DNA of 64,000 nt from Stagnihabitans lacustris (GCF_025950525.1 NZ_JAPDGS010000002.1:124001-188000), one strand, 5' to 3'; shown: positions 26,017 to 35,232, counted from the first letter of the stretch. The notes: a model not told the origin generated them from the sequence alone. Made by a program: numbers and translations.

Positions 26017-27297
26017 ATGATCCCGAACCTGCCCAATGTCACCCGCGCCAAGGGGTCTTACCTGTGGGACGCCACGGGCAAGCGCTATATCGACGGGTCG
26101 GGCGGGCCTGCGGTCTATTGCCTCGGCCATGCCCATCCCGAGGTCAACGAGGCCGTCTTTGCCCAGATGCGCGACATCGCCCATGGATATCGCTATAACT
26201 TCACCACCGACGCGCTGGAGTCGCTGACCGCGGTGCTGCGCGCCCGGACCGGCATGGCCGAGATGGTCTTTGTGTCCTCGGGGTCAGAGGCGGTGGAAAG
26301 CTGCCTGAAAATCGCGTTGCAGTATCACACGGCGCGGGGCGAGGTGACGCGGCGACGGTTTATCTCGCGGGAAAGATCGTGGCATGGCAATACCTTGGGG
26401 GCCCTGGGGCTCTCGGGGTTTGCCGAGCGGACGGCGGCCTATGAGGGGGCCTTCATCCCCTCGATCAAGATCCCGCCCGCCAATGCCTATCGCCCCGGTG
26501 AGGTGGACCCCGCCGACGCGCTGGAGGCCGCGATCCTGCAGGCGGGGGCCGAGAACGTGGCGGGTTTCGTCTTTGAGCCTGTGGTGGGGGCGGCGGGTGG
26601 CTGTGTGCCCGCGCCCGAGGGGTATGCGGCCCGTGTCCGCGAGATTTGCACCCGGTATGGCGTGTTGATGATCGCGGATGAGGTGATGTGCGGGGCGGGT
26701 CGCTGCGGCACCTGGCGCGCGCTGGAACATGACGGGGTCAGCCCGGATCTCATGTCGGTGGCCAAGGGTCTGGCGGGGGGCTATGTGCCCCTGGGCGCGG
26801 CTTTGTGTTCGGCCGAGGTCTGGGAGGTGATCGCCGCCCGCGATGGCGCCTTTGGCACCGGGCACACCTTTACTGGCCATACGGCGGCCTGTGCGGCGGC
26901 TTTGGCGGTGCAACGGGTGATCGACCGCGACGGGCTTTTGCCCCGGGTGGCGGCGAATGGCGACCGGTTGAAAGCCTGGCTGGGGCAGGCTTTGGCCGAT
27001 GTGGAATGGGTGGGCGATATTCGCGGGCGGGGGCATTTCATCTGCGCCGAACTGGTGGCGGACCGGGTGACGAAAGAGCCCTTCGACACCGCCCGCAAGC
27101 TGCATCTGAAAATCCGCGCGCGGGCGATGGAAAACGGGCTGATCTGCTATCCGGTCGGCGGCAATGTCGATGGCAAGCGCGGCGATATCGTCATCCTGGC
27201 GCCGCCTTATAATGCAACCGACGCCGAACTGGTCGAGATCATCGAGATAACCGCGCTTTCTATTCGACAGGTGCTGGATTCGGAAAGGATTGGTTAA
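26017..27297 (+). CDS. Class-III aminotransferase (aspartate aminotransferase family), PLP-dependent
   Basis: A 426-residue fold-type-I aminotransferase. The PLP site includes SSGSEAVES, IADEVMCGAGR and the Schiff-base lysine in MSVAKGLAGGYVPLGA. AGGAGG lies six bases before the chosen ATG. Class-III members act on omega-amino groups (beta-alanine, taurine, ornithine-type substrates) with pyruvate or 2-oxoglutarate as acceptor. The substrate cannot be told, and no neighbours indicate a pathway. Confidence 0.88.
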   Translation: MIPNLPNVTRAKGSYLWDATGKRYIDGSGGPAVYCLGHAHPEVNEAVFAQMRDIAHGYRYNFTTDALESLTAVLRARTGMAEMVFVSSGSEAVESCLKIALQYHTARGEVTRRRFISRERSWHGNTLGALGLSGFAERTAAYEGAFIPSIKIPPANAYRPGEVDPADALEAAILQAGAENVAGFVFEPVVGAAGGCVPAPEGYAARVREICTRYGVLMIADEVMCGAGRCGTWRALEHDGVSPDLMSVAKGLAGGYVPLGAALCSAEVWEVIAARDGAFGTGHTFTGHTAACAAALAVQRVIDRDGLLPRVAANGDRLKAWLGQALADVEWVGDIRGRGHFICAELVADRVTKEPFDTARKLHLKIRARAMENGLICYPVGGNVDGKRGDIVILAPPYNATDAELVEIIEITALSIRQVLDSERIG

Positions 27298-27365
27298 CTT
27301 TCACGCTCCATTGATGAGTCGTGAGCCAGATTATGTGGTAGCCAGATAAAAAGAGGAGAGCCGCG

Positions 27366-27812
27366 ATGATCCAGTTCTATTCCGCCTTGATGATCGTCGG
27401 GATCGCCTGTGTGACGGTGATGGTGGGGCCGGTTTTCTCGGCCGGGACCGAAGAGACCGTGGTGCAAACCGCGCCTTATGACGAGGCCAAGGCCATGGTC
27501 GAAGAGGGCAGCTTTGCCGCCGCCCTGCCCAAGCTGGTGGGCCTGACGCAGAATGATCCGGGCAATGCCGACGCCTGGAACCTCTTGGGTTTTACCTATC
27601 GCAAGCTGGGCGCGCTGGAGGACAGCGACGCCGCTTACCTGAAGGTGCTGGCGATCAACCCCGACCATATCGGTGCGCTGGAATATCAGGGTGAGCTGTT
27701 CATCACCCAGGGCAAGATCGACGCGGCCAAGGCGAACCTTCTGCGCCTGCAAGAGCTGTGCGGCGACTGCGAAGAGGCGCAAGACCTCGCCAAGGCGCTG
27801 GACGCCGCCTAA
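27366..27812 (+). CDS. TPR protein with N-terminal signal/anchor
   Basis: A 148-residue protein. The N terminus is a signal peptide or anchor (IVGIACVTVMVGPVFSAG). It is followed by about three tetratricopeptide helices pairs (AMVEEGSFAAALPKLVGLTQ, then DAWNLLGFTYRKLGALEDSD and GALEYQGELFITQGKIDAAK). A CxxC-like pair (CGDCEEA) sits near the C terminus. GAGGAG precedes the ATG. It is probably a periplasmic protein-interaction module of unknown partner. Confidence 0.88.
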   Translation: MIQFYSALMIVGIACVTVMVGPVFSAGTEETVVQTAPYDEAKAMVEEGSFAAALPKLVGLTQNDPGNADAWNLLGFTYRKLGALEDSDAAYLKVLAINPDHIGALEYQGELFITQGKIDAAKANLLRLQELCGDCEEAQDLAKALDAA

Positions 27813-27821
27813 GGCCGGAAA

Positions 27822-27839
27822 CCCGGGGTATACCCCGGG
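27822..27839. repeat. 18-bp palindrome CCCGGGGTATACCCCGGG, copy 2
   Basis: The same palindrome as at 23637, here in the gap between the convergent TPR and dioxygenase genes. Its plus-strand flank CTACGCGGCGGA matches the minus-strand flank of the first copy. Confidence 0.7.
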
Positions 27840-27859
27840 CTACGCGGCGGACACAGAGG

Positions 27860-28660
27860 TCACGCCAGGCCAACCGTGACTTTGGCGGCATAGCCCGTGG
27901 GGGTCTCTGACATGGCAAGGGTCTGCTGGGCCACCTGTTCCGCCGTGTTGTCGCCAAAGACCATGTCCCGCGCCAGGGTGACATCATCCAGGTTCTGCAG
28001 ACTGGCCGGATAGCGCGCATCGGCGTAGGCTTGGCGGCAAACGGCCTCCGGCAAGGCCATCTGCGAGGTCAAGAGTGCCATGCCCTGGGTCGCCGCCTCG
28101 GCCGAGGCAAAGACCTCGAAGTGGATATGCGGCCAGCGCCCGTCATAGCAGCCCGGAACGATGGTCGTGACCCGCGCCACGCCCCTTGCATCGGTCAGCA
28201 CGACGCCGCGCAGAAAGTTCTGATCGGGCAGGTCATAAAGCGAATACTGCCCCGCAGCCGTCGCGTGCCACAGATAGATCGCATGACCGGCCAGGGGCGT
28301 GCAGCCCGCGACATCGACAAGCGCGATTTCCAGCTTTAGCGGGATGCCATCGGCGGTCCCCGACAGGTCGCCAAACGAGGCGCGGATATCGTCGCGGATC
28401 ACGCCTTGCTGCTTTAGCACATCGACCACCTGGCCTTCGCGGGTGTTCGACCCATCGGCCGGATAGGGGCCATTGGTCTCACGCGGGGTTTTCAGGCAGG
28501 CCTTGTCGGGGCCGAAAACATTGGCCTCGGCATCCGAAGGCGGGGCGCCCTGGGCGATGGCAAAGCCGGCGATCCCCGCCCCCGCCAGCGTCAAAAGCAC
28601 CCCGCGCCGGCCCATCAGCCGCGGCAGATCCTGCGCCAGACCCTCTTTTTCGTTGTGCAT
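27860..28660 (-). CDS. Exported intradiol ring-cleavage dioxygenase family protein
   Basis: A 266-residue protein. A twin-arginine-like signal (GRRGVLLTLAGAGIAGFAIA) indicates export, possibly by Tat. The dioxygenase beta-sandwich carries the iron ligands Tyr/Tyr/His/His: Tyr in HAIYLWHATAAGQYSLYD, and Tyr and two His in CYDGRWPHIHFEVF. This is the protocatechuate 3,4-dioxygenase fold; extracytoplasmic members are less well characterised than the cytosolic enzymes. GAGG five bases upstream sets the start. Confidence 0.85.
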   Translation of the reverse strand: MHNEKEGLAQDLPRLMGRRGVLLTLAGAGIAGFAIAQGAPPSDAEANVFGPDKACLKTPRETNGPYPADGSNTREGQVVDVLKQQGVIRDDIRASFGDLSGTADGIPLKLEIALVDVAGCTPLAGHAIYLWHATAAGQYSLYDLPDQNFLRGVVLTDARGVARVTTIVPGCYDGRWPHIHFEVFASAEAATQGMALLTSQMALPEAVCRQAYADARYPASLQNLDDVTLARDMVFGDNTAEQVAQQTLAMSETPTGYAAKVTVGLA

Positions 28661-28783
28661 TTTCGCCTCATTTTTAGCAGCTTCCTGTGTGAAACGCGGC
28701 AAGCCCGCCGTTCCGTCGCCCGCGTCAACCAATTCTGAACCTCTGAGGGGCCAACTGACCCCCAGGTCCAGAAGGAGCATGGC

Positions 28784-29971
28784 ATGACGAATCTCGCCCC
28801 TCTTGCGCAAAGCCTTGGCCAGGAGGCCATTTTGCGCAAGGTCTATGAACAGGCCGATCTTGGCCCCTTGGCCACGATGCTGGCGGAAAGGGCAGGTCCG
28901 CGCGATCCCGCAGCGGCTCTCGACCTGTCGACACTGCTGATGACGCAAGGCGGGGCCCTTGCGGTCGAGGGTCAGGCGATGCAGCGCGCCGCAACCCGCT
29001 TTCAGCGCAGCTTTGAAATCCCCCATGGCAAGGCGACGGGTCCGCGGATTCTGGCCCTGGTGACGCCCGGGGATTTCATGACGAATACGCCGATCGACTT
29101 CCTTTTGGCCGGCACCGATGCCGTGCTGATCCTGCATTTCGTCGATGCCGAGACGGAGAGCCTTTCGGATCTGCCCCCGCATGACGTGGCCTTCATGGCC
29201 GTGGGCGAGGGGCCGGAGAATGCGGCCGTGCTGCGCAACCTCTCGCATTTGCTCAAGGATTTCTCCGGCCCCGTGCTGAACAACGCGCCGGAGATGATCT
29301 TGCGCTTGTCCCGCGACCGGGTTTCCGCGATGTTGCAGGACATCCCGGGCCTGGTCTGCCCGGCCACAACGCGCATGACCCGCACGGCGCTGACCGGCGT
29401 GGCAAAGGCGCGGCGGTTCTTCGACTATCCGGCCGTTCTGCGCCCCATCGGCAGCCATGCGGGCCACGGTCTGGTCAAGGTTTGCGACCCGGACGAGCTG
29501 GTGGCCTATCTGTCGCTGAACCCCGAGGACGAGTTCTACACCGCGCCCTTCGTCGATTACCGCAACGCGGCCGGCCGCTTTGCCAAGGCCCGCGTGGTGC
29601 TGATCGGGGCCAAGCCCTTCGCCAGCCATCTGGCGGTGTCGGACCATTGGATGGTGCATTACCTGAACGCCGCGATGGAGACGAACGCCGACCGCCGCGC
29701 CGCTGAAGCTGCCTGGATGGCGGATTTCGACGCGGGTTTCGCACGCCGTCATGGCGCGACGCTGGCGCGGATGGCCGAGAAACTGGGGCTGGACTATTTC
29801 GGCATCGACTGCGCCGAACTGCCAGATGGCAGCCTTCTGGTCTTCGAGATCGACGTGGCGATGATCGTGCATGACATGGATTGCGCGACCCTCTTTCCCT
29901 ACAAGAAACCGGCAATGCGCAAGCTTTTTGACGCTTTTGTCGCCCTCTGCGACGCCCGGTCGCATGGCTGA
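28784..29971 (+). CDS. RimK-like ATP-grasp domain protein of unknown substrate
   Basis: A 395-residue protein. The N-terminal part (1-90) is helical, the middle is Rossmann-like (ILALVTPGDFMTNTPIDFLL). The C-terminal part looks like an ATP-grasp fold: LRPIGSHAGHGLVKV as the nucleotide-covering segment and DYFGIDCAELPDGSLLVFEI as the metal-binding strand. ATP-grasp enzymes join a carboxylate to an amine or thiol, so a peptide or modified metabolite is likely. It is divergent from the exported dioxygenase, with which it shares a promoter gap. Confidence 0.7.
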   Translation: MTNLAPLAQSLGQEAILRKVYEQADLGPLATMLAERAGPRDPAAALDLSTLLMTQGGALAVEGQAMQRAATRFQRSFEIPHGKATGPRILALVTPGDFMTNTPIDFLLAGTDAVLILHFVDAETESLSDLPPHDVAFMAVGEGPENAAVLRNLSHLLKDFSGPVLNNAPEMILRLSRDRVSAMLQDIPGLVCPATTRMTRTALTGVAKARRFFDYPAVLRPIGSHAGHGLVKVCDPDELVAYLSLNPEDEFYTAPFVDYRNAAGRFAKARVVLIGAKPFASHLAVSDHWMVHYLNAAMETNADRRAAEAAWMADFDAGFARRHGATLARMAEKLGLDYFGIDCAELPDGSLLVFEIDVAMIVHDMDCATLFPYKKPAMRKLFDAFVALCDARSHG

Positions 29972-30386
29972 CAGGCGGGGAGGCGCTGCCTCCCCGAGCC
30001 CCTCCGGAATATTTGGGTCAATGTGAAAGCCAAGGGCGCGGCGATCACGCAGGACGCGGCAACGCAAAGACACCCTTGGGGATCAGGCAACACCTGTCCC
30101 CAGGGCGCGATCTTGGTCTTTCACCTTGGCGGAAATACGCATCCCAAAAGACCAGACCGGGCTGTGGAGTGACCTTCAAGGCCAAACAGCGTCGCAGCAG
30201 GGGCAAAACGTCGCTTGATGGCCCGGTCTTTCATACTGGCCCAAATACTCCCGCCGGAGGCTCCGTCCTCCTAGCCGCATCAAGGTTTGGGCGGTGCAGA
30301 CCTCCGCCGCTTCCGCCCGCAGGGCCGCCAAAACGAAAGGGGCCCCGCCGTCCGTCGGCAGGGCCCCCTTTGAAATCACAACGAAT
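29972..30386. repeat. Gene-free stretch with two copies of an intergenic repeat
   Basis: No convincing gene is present in these 415 bases. A GC-rich hairpin (GGGGAGGC-GCT-GCCTCCCC, 29977-29995) is followed by a repeat tail (ATATTTGGGTCAATGTGAAA). A second copy of the tail, inverted, is at 30228-30250 (minus strand TATTTGGGCCAGTATGAAA). A third relative is at 21563. The asd terminator is at the right end. Confidence 0.5.
30336..30371 (-). terminator. Terminator of asd
   Basis: AAAGGGGCCC and GGGCCCCCTTT form a GC-rich stem with T run on the minus strand, 15 bp beyond the asd stop. Confidence 0.75.
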
Positions 30387-31409
30387 TTAGCCCTTCTTCA
30401 GGACCTTGTTGCCCAGAAGCTCGGCGATCTGCACCGCGTTCAGAGCCGCGCCCTTGCGCAGGTTGTCGGACACGCACCACAGCGAGATGCCGTTGTCGAT
30501 CGTTGAATCCTGCCTCACGCGCGACACATAGGTCGCGTATTCCCCCACACATTCGATCGGCGTGATGTAGCCACCGGCCTCGCGCTTGTCGATCAGCATC
30601 ACGCCGGGCGCCTCGCGCAGGATGTCTTGCGCTTCTTGCCAGTCCAGCGGCTCTTCGAACTCGATGTTGATCGCCTCGGAGTGTCCGACGAAAACCGGAA
30701 CCCGGACGCAGGTCGCCACGACCTTGATCTTGGGGTCCAGGATCTTTTTGGTCTCGGCGACCATTTTCCACTCTTCCTTGGTCGACCCATCGTCCAGGAA
30801 AACGTCGATATGCGGGATCACGTTGAAGGCGATCTGCTTGGGGAACTTCTTGGCCGGCACGTCATCCACGGGATTGTAGATCGACTTGGTCTGGTTCCAC
30901 AGCTCGTCCATGCCCTCTTTGCCGGCGCCCGAGACCGACTGATAGGTCGCAACCACGACGCGCTTGATGCGCGCCCGGTCATGCAGGGGCTTCAGCGCCA
31001 CGACCATCTGCGCGGTCGAGCAATTGGGGTTGGCGATGATGTTCTTGGCCTTGTAACCAAAGATCGCATCGGCATTCACTTCCGGCACGATCAGCGGGAC
31101 TTGCGGGTCGTAGCGATACAAGGACGAGTTGTCGATCACGATGCAGCCCGCCGCCGCGGCCTTGGGCGCATAGATCTTGGTCGCGTCCGAGCCCACGGCG
31201 AACAGCGCGATGTCCCAGCCGGTGAAGTCGAACGTATCCAGGTCCTTGGTCTTCAAAGTTCGGTCGCCAAAGCTGACTTCGGTGCCAAGAGATTTGCGCG
31301 ACGCCAGCGCCACGATCTCATCGACGGGGAACTCGCGCTCGGCGAGGATGTTCAGCATTTCGCGGCCCACGTTGCCCGTGGCACCCGCGACGACGACTTT
31401 ATAGCCCAT
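30387..31409 (-). CDS. asd: Aspartate-semialdehyde dehydrogenase
   Basis: A 340-residue NADPH enzyme that reduces aspartyl phosphate to aspartate semialdehyde, the branch point to lysine, methionine and threonine. The NADP loop is VVVAGATGNVGREM, the catalytic cysteine is in ANPNCSTAQM, and the binding histidine in VPVFVGHSEAI. GGAG is about nine bases upstream of the chosen ATG. It stands alone with its own terminator. Confidence 0.96.
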   Translation of the reverse strand: MGYKVVVAGATGNVGREMLNILAEREFPVDEIVALASRKSLGTEVSFGDRTLKTKDLDTFDFTGWDIALFAVGSDATKIYAPKAAAAGCIVIDNSSLYRYDPQVPLIVPEVNADAIFGYKAKNIIANPNCSTAQMVVALKPLHDRARIKRVVVATYQSVSGAGKEGMDELWNQTKSIYNPVDDVPAKKFPKQIAFNVIPHIDVFLDDGSTKEEWKMVAETKKILDPKIKVVATCVRVPVFVGHSEAINIEFEEPLDWQEAQDILREAPGVMLIDKREAGGYITPIECVGEYATYVSRVRQDSTIDNGISLWCVSDNLRKGAALNAVQIAELLGNKVLKKG

Positions 31410-31536
31410 CGGGGTTCTCCTATAGAACTTTCGACATGAAAGACGGGCTCGCATAACGTGAATAGGGCGCGGGGGAAAGCGGATTCGTTGCGCTTGGGCG
31501 GGCGGGTTGCCCTTCCGTGACAAAAGGGAGTTTGCG

Positions 31537-32565
31537 ATGAAACGGGTTTTCTGTGTGGTGCTTTTGGCGGGGCCGGTGATGGCCAACGACGGGTTTGGTG
31601 GCTTTTCCGCCACGGGTCTGACCTTTGGCCAGACCGACCAGGTCGCGATGGAGACCGAGGATCTGATGATCGGCCTCGACCGGATTGCGGTCGATTACAC
31701 CTTTCGCACCCTTGGCGACACGGATGTCACCGGCGAGGTGATCTTTCCGCTTCCCCCGGTGCCGATGGGCGATCTGATCAACGGGATGTGGAACCTGCCC
31801 GAAGATACCGACCGCGAGAACCTGATTGATTTCAAGGCCGTGGTCGATGGCGTCCCGATCAAGGTGCAAATCGACCGGCTGGCGGTGATCCTGCCCGAGG
31901 CCTGGTGGGACCTGTCGTCCGCCGCGCAATATGACACGCCCGGCCGCGATGTGACAGCGCTTTTGGCCGCCCATGGCATGAGTGTCACGCTGGATGGCGG
32001 CAAGGCCTGGGAGGAGGTCAACGCCCTTCCCGCCGCCGCCCGCGATGCGCTTTTGGCCGAAGGCGTGATCGGCGACTATGACGACGGCGCGGGCTTTGAC
32101 CTTTACCCGAATTGGTCGGTCGTTCTGCGGTATCACTGGACTCAGACCTTCAAGGCGGGGGCTGTGACGAAAGTCCATCACGATTATGAAAACCGCCCCA
32201 CCGGCGGCGTCTTTGGTTGGGAGGACCCGCCGGAACAGGATTACCTGAAGGACATCGCCCGGACCTATTGCATCGACGCGGGGACCTCGAAGGCGATTTA
32301 CAAGGCCCTGGCCCGCCCCGATGCACAGGACGGCGCCTGGGGCATGGCCTATAACATCGACTATGTCTTGCGGACGGCGAATTCCTGGGCCGGGCCGATT
32401 GGGCGGTTCACCCTGACGCTGGACAAGGGCGAGGCGCGCAACGTGATTTCGCTGTGCGCGGATGGGGTGGAAAAGACCGGGCCGACCACCTTCGTTGTCG
32501 AAAAGACCGATTTCACCCCGGATCAGGACCTGAAGATCCTGTTGGTTCAGCCCGCCGGAGAGTGA
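31537..32565 (+). CDS. DUF4424 family secreted protein
   Basis: A 342-residue protein starting with a short signal peptide (MKRVFCVVLLAGPVMA). The mature chain opens NDGFGGFSATGLTFGQT and continues with METEDLMIG, the pattern of the DUF4424 family. The family is common in proteobacteria and has no known biochemical role. GGGAG precedes the ATG. Its last 19 bases overlap the convergent glycosyltransferase-like gene. Confidence 0.85.
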   Translation: MKRVFCVVLLAGPVMANDGFGGFSATGLTFGQTDQVAMETEDLMIGLDRIAVDYTFRTLGDTDVTGEVIFPLPPVPMGDLINGMWNLPEDTDRENLIDFKAVVDGVPIKVQIDRLAVILPEAWWDLSSAAQYDTPGRDVTALLAAHGMSVTLDGGKAWEEVNALPAAARDALLAEGVIGDYDDGAGFDLYPNWSVVLRYHWTQTFKAGAVTKVHHDYENRPTGGVFGWEDPPEQDYLKDIARTYCIDAGTSKAIYKALARPDAQDGAWGMAYNIDYVLRTANSWAGPIGRFTLTLDKGEARNVISLCADGVEKTGPTTFVVEKTDFTPDQDLKILLVQPAGE

Positions 32566-33149
32566 AGCACAAAGCGGCGGTCGCGGGTGATCAGCGCCTG
32601 AACAAAGGCCTTTTCGGCGGCAAAGTCATGGGGCACCTGCGCCGCGGTCCTGCGTCCTGACAAGGACAAAGAGGCAAAGAAGTCAAAGCCCCAAAGGTCC
32701 ACCCGTTCCGCCCGCGACCGCGCCAGAAGGTCGATCATCATCAGCCCCGTCGTAGGCGGCGCGCCAAGGGTCTGGCGCAGGCGGGCGATGTCCTGCAACG
32801 GATGCAGATAGAACCCCGGGCTGGAGGCCAGGGCCCAGGTCAGGCGCTTGCGCTTGGGGCTCATCCACAGGACCCGGCCGGGCCGCAGCCGCGCCAGGTC
32901 GGCGGCGGGCAGTCCGGTCGCAAGCGCAAGCATGTCGGTCCGCGTCCCGTGGCTTTGCGCGCTTGGCATCGGCGCGCGGTTGATTCGCACCACGGTCCCG
33001 GCCGCGTCAATCTGCGCGCCCGCCCCGGTCAAGGACCGCGCATTGCCGACCAGCGCCACATGCCCGGCGAGGTTCAGGCCCTGCGACAGCGCCGCCAAGG
33101 GGTCCTCTTGCCGCAGGGTCCGCGCCCATAGAAACCCCAGCCGGTTCAT
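32547..33149 (-). CDS. Glycosyltransferase family 29-like (sialyltransferase-fold) protein
   Basis: A 200-residue protein. HVALVGNARSLTGAGAQIDA followed by VVRINRAP resembles the L-sialylmotif of GT29 enzymes, and TTGLMMIDLLARSRAERVDL matches the second conserved strand-helix. It is shorter than eukaryotic sialyltransferases, as usual for bacterial relatives. Its ATG overlaps the MFS stop by four bases, so the two genes are coupled. The donor and acceptor are unknown. Confidence 0.7.
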   Translation of the reverse strand: MNRLGFLWARTLRQEDPLAALSQGLNLAGHVALVGNARSLTGAGAQIDAAGTVVRINRAPMPSAQSHGTRTDMLALATGLPAADLARLRPGRVLWMSPKRKRLTWALASSPGFYLHPLQDIARLRQTLGAPPTTGLMMIDLLARSRAERVDLWGFDFFASLSLSGRRTAAQVPHDFAAEKAFVQALITRDRRFVLHSPAG

Positions 33150-34387
33150 GCCGGAACGGCGCTGCGGTTCTCGCGGATCGGCAAGTGGATCAGCGCGGAA
33201 AAGGCGCCGACGCCGATGCCAACCCACCAGACGACGGTGTAATTCCCCGTCAGGTCATACATCCGCCCGCCCAGCCAGACGCCCAGAAAGCTGCCCAACT
33301 GGTGCGACAGAAAGACGAAACCATACAGCGTCCCCATGTAACGGATGCCGAACAGATGGGCGACAAGGCCAGAGGTCAGGGGCACGGTGGCCAACCACAG
33401 CGCACCCATGACGGCGGAAAACGCCAGCACGGTAAAGGGCGTCATCGGCGCCATGATAAAGGCCGCCGAGGCGATGGTGCGCGCGGTATAGATCCCCGCC
33501 AGCAGGTATTTCTTGGTAAACCGCTTGCCCAGGGCGCCCGCATAGATCGACCCCATGATGTTGAACAGCCCGATCAACGAGATCGAAACCGCTCCCAGAG
33601 TCGAGGTCGTCGAAATCCCCATCCCGGCCAGCACGCCATTCGGGTCGATGGCCGCACAGGCCTCGGTGACAAAGGCCGGAAAATGCGCGGTGATAAAGGC
33701 CAGCTGATAGCCGCAAGAGAAAAACCCCATGAAGATCATGGCGTAAGACGGGTCCTTGAAGGCGCGGATCAGGACGGTGCCCAGGCTCTCTTGCAGCTCG
33801 GCTTTGCTGGCGGGGGCCTGGGCGCGCAGGAAGGGCAGGGCGAAAAGGGCGCAAAGGATCACGGCGGCAAAGATCACGAAGACCGTGGTCCAGGGGAAGT
33901 AATGCAACAGCGCCTGCGCGGTGGGCGCGCCGACCACCTGGCCCGCCGAGCCCGCCGCCGTGGCGATGCCAAGGGCCATGGACCGGTTTTCAGGGTGGCT
34001 GGCGCGGCCGACGATGGCGAGGATGACGCCAAAGCCGGTGCCCGCGATGCCAAAGCCCACCAGCACCTCCAGCCCTTGCATCGCGCCCGGCGTGGTGGCG
34101 AACGACGACAGGACCAGCCCCAGCGCATACATCAGCGCGCCTGCGATGATGGCGCGGCGGTCGCCAAACCGCTCGGCCAGGGCGCCAAAGATCGGCTGGC
34201 CGATGCCCCAGGCCAGGTTCTGAATCGCAATCGCCATCGAGAAATCCGACCGCGGCCAGCCGAAGGCGTCATGGATCGGCAGCTGGAAGACGCCAAAACT
34301 GGCGCGGATCGCGAAGTTCAGCATCAGGACGACGCAGCCGGCGATAAGGATGGGGTTGAAGACGGAAGGTCTGGCCAACGACGACAT
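33146..34387 (-). CDS. MFS transporter (monocarboxylate/oxalate-formate type)
   Basis: A 413-residue transporter with 12 predicted helices. The start MSSLARPSVFNPILIAGCVV was chosen with AGGAG upstream; the open frame further up lacks hydrophobic pattern. Motif-A-like sequence ALAERFGDRRAII is in the loop after helix 2. GIRYMGTLYGFVFLSHQLGSF in the second half fits the MCP/OFA families that carry small carboxylates. A palindrome (TTGACC-N6-GGTCAA) lies about 37 bp before the start. Confidence 0.85.
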   Translation of the reverse strand: MSSLARPSVFNPILIAGCVVLMLNFAIRASFGVFQLPIHDAFGWPRSDFSMAIAIQNLAWGIGQPIFGALAERFGDRRAIIAGALMYALGLVLSSFATTPGAMQGLEVLVGFGIAGTGFGVILAIVGRASHPENRSMALGIATAAGSAGQVVGAPTAQALLHYFPWTTVFVIFAAVILCALFALPFLRAQAPASKAELQESLGTVLIRAFKDPSYAMIFMGFFSCGYQLAFITAHFPAFVTEACAAIDPNGVLAGMGISTTSTLGAVSISLIGLFNIMGSIYAGALGKRFTKKYLLAGIYTARTIASAAFIMAPMTPFTVLAFSAVMGALWLATVPLTSGLVAHLFGIRYMGTLYGFVFLSHQLGSFLGVWLGGRMYDLTGNYTVVWWVGIGVGAFSALIHLPIRENRSAVPA

Positions 34388-34423
34388 GGGGCGAGCTCCT
34401 GAGAAGGCGGCCAAACTGACGCC

Positions 34424-34441
34424 TTGACCGGCCAAGGTCAA
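34424..34441. promoter_or_regulatory. Palindrome TTGACC-N6-GGTCAA upstream of the MFS gene
   Basis: The palindrome sits 37-54 bp upstream of the MFS start, overlapping the trhO stop. Its symmetry and position suit an operator, for example for a GntR- or TetR-type repressor. It could instead serve as a hairpin at the end of trhO. Both readings are inference. Confidence 0.4.
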
Positions 34442-35232
34442 ATTCCGTTTTGTGATTTCGGGCAATGGTGTGTGGCGCCCACAGGCACCGGCCGCCCGCA
34501 CTCCATGCACATGCCGGTCTTGCCCTGCGCCAACCCATGACCCACCGCAATCCGGTGATCAAAGACGAAACATTCGCCCTGCCAAAGGCTGTCGGCCTCT
34601 GGCACCTCCTCCAGGTATTTCAGGATGCCGCCTTGCAGGTGAAAAACCTCGGCCACGCCTTGGCCCAGCAGGTAGTTGGTCGATTTCTCGCAGCGGATGC
34701 CGCCGGTGCAGAACATCGCGACCTTTTTGCCCGCGAAGTCGTCGCGATGCGCCTGCCACCAGGCCGGAAAGTCGCGGAATTTCGTGGTCTTGGGGTCGAT
34801 GGCGCCGGTGAAGGTCCCCACCTCGACCTCGTAATCGTTGCGGGTGTCGATCACCACGACATCGGGCGCGCGGATCAGGGCGTTCCAGTCGCGCGGCGGG
34901 ACATGGCGCCCGACCTTGGCCCGCGGATCGACACCCTTCACGCCCAGGGTCACGATCTCGGCCTTGAGTTTCACCTTCATGCGGGGGAAGGGCATTGTTT
35001 CAGAAGGACTTTCCTTCCAGACCAGATCGGCGCAGCCTGCCAGCGCGCGGATATGGGCGATCACCGCGTCGATCCCGTCGCGCGTGCCGGCAATCGTGCC
35101 GTTGATCCCCTCGGTCGCCAAAAGCAGCGAGCCCATGACGCCCTGATCCGCGCAAAGCGCCTTCAACCCCGGACGCAAGCCATCGGGGTCGGGGAAGTCG
35201 GTAAAGTGATAAAGCGCCGCGACGATATACAT
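34438..35232 (-). CDS. trhO: tRNA uridine(34) hydroxylase TrhO (YceA, rhodanese-like)
   Basis: A 264-residue protein. The N-terminal acylphosphatase-like domain (LLATEGINGTIAG) is followed by a rhodanese domain with the active-site loop MFCTGGIRCEKS. A C-terminal cysteine-containing segment (MCMECGRP, then HHCPKS) is typical. The family makes 5-hydroxyuridine at the wobble position of tRNA using oxygen. MYIVAAL is taken as the start because upstream codons are outside the family length. Confidence 0.9.
   Translation of the reverse strand: MYIVAALYHFTDFPDPDGLRPGLKALCADQGVMGSLLLATEGINGTIAGTRDGIDAVIAHIRALAGCADLVWKESPSETMPFPRMKVKLKAEIVTLGVKGVDPRAKVGRHVPPRDWNALIRAPDVVVIDTRNDYEVEVGTFTGAIDPKTTKFRDFPAWWQAHRDDFAGKKVAMFCTGGIRCEKSTNYLLGQGVAEVFHLQGGILKYLEEVPEADSLWQGECFVFDHRIAVGHGLAQGKTGMCMECGRPVPVGATHHCPKSQNGI

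Noticed and set aside
28661..30073. Extension of the dioxygenase gene to 737 residues upstream
   Set aside because: The extra N-terminal part is antisense to the ATP-grasp gene and would bury the export signal; a good ribosome site marks 28660.
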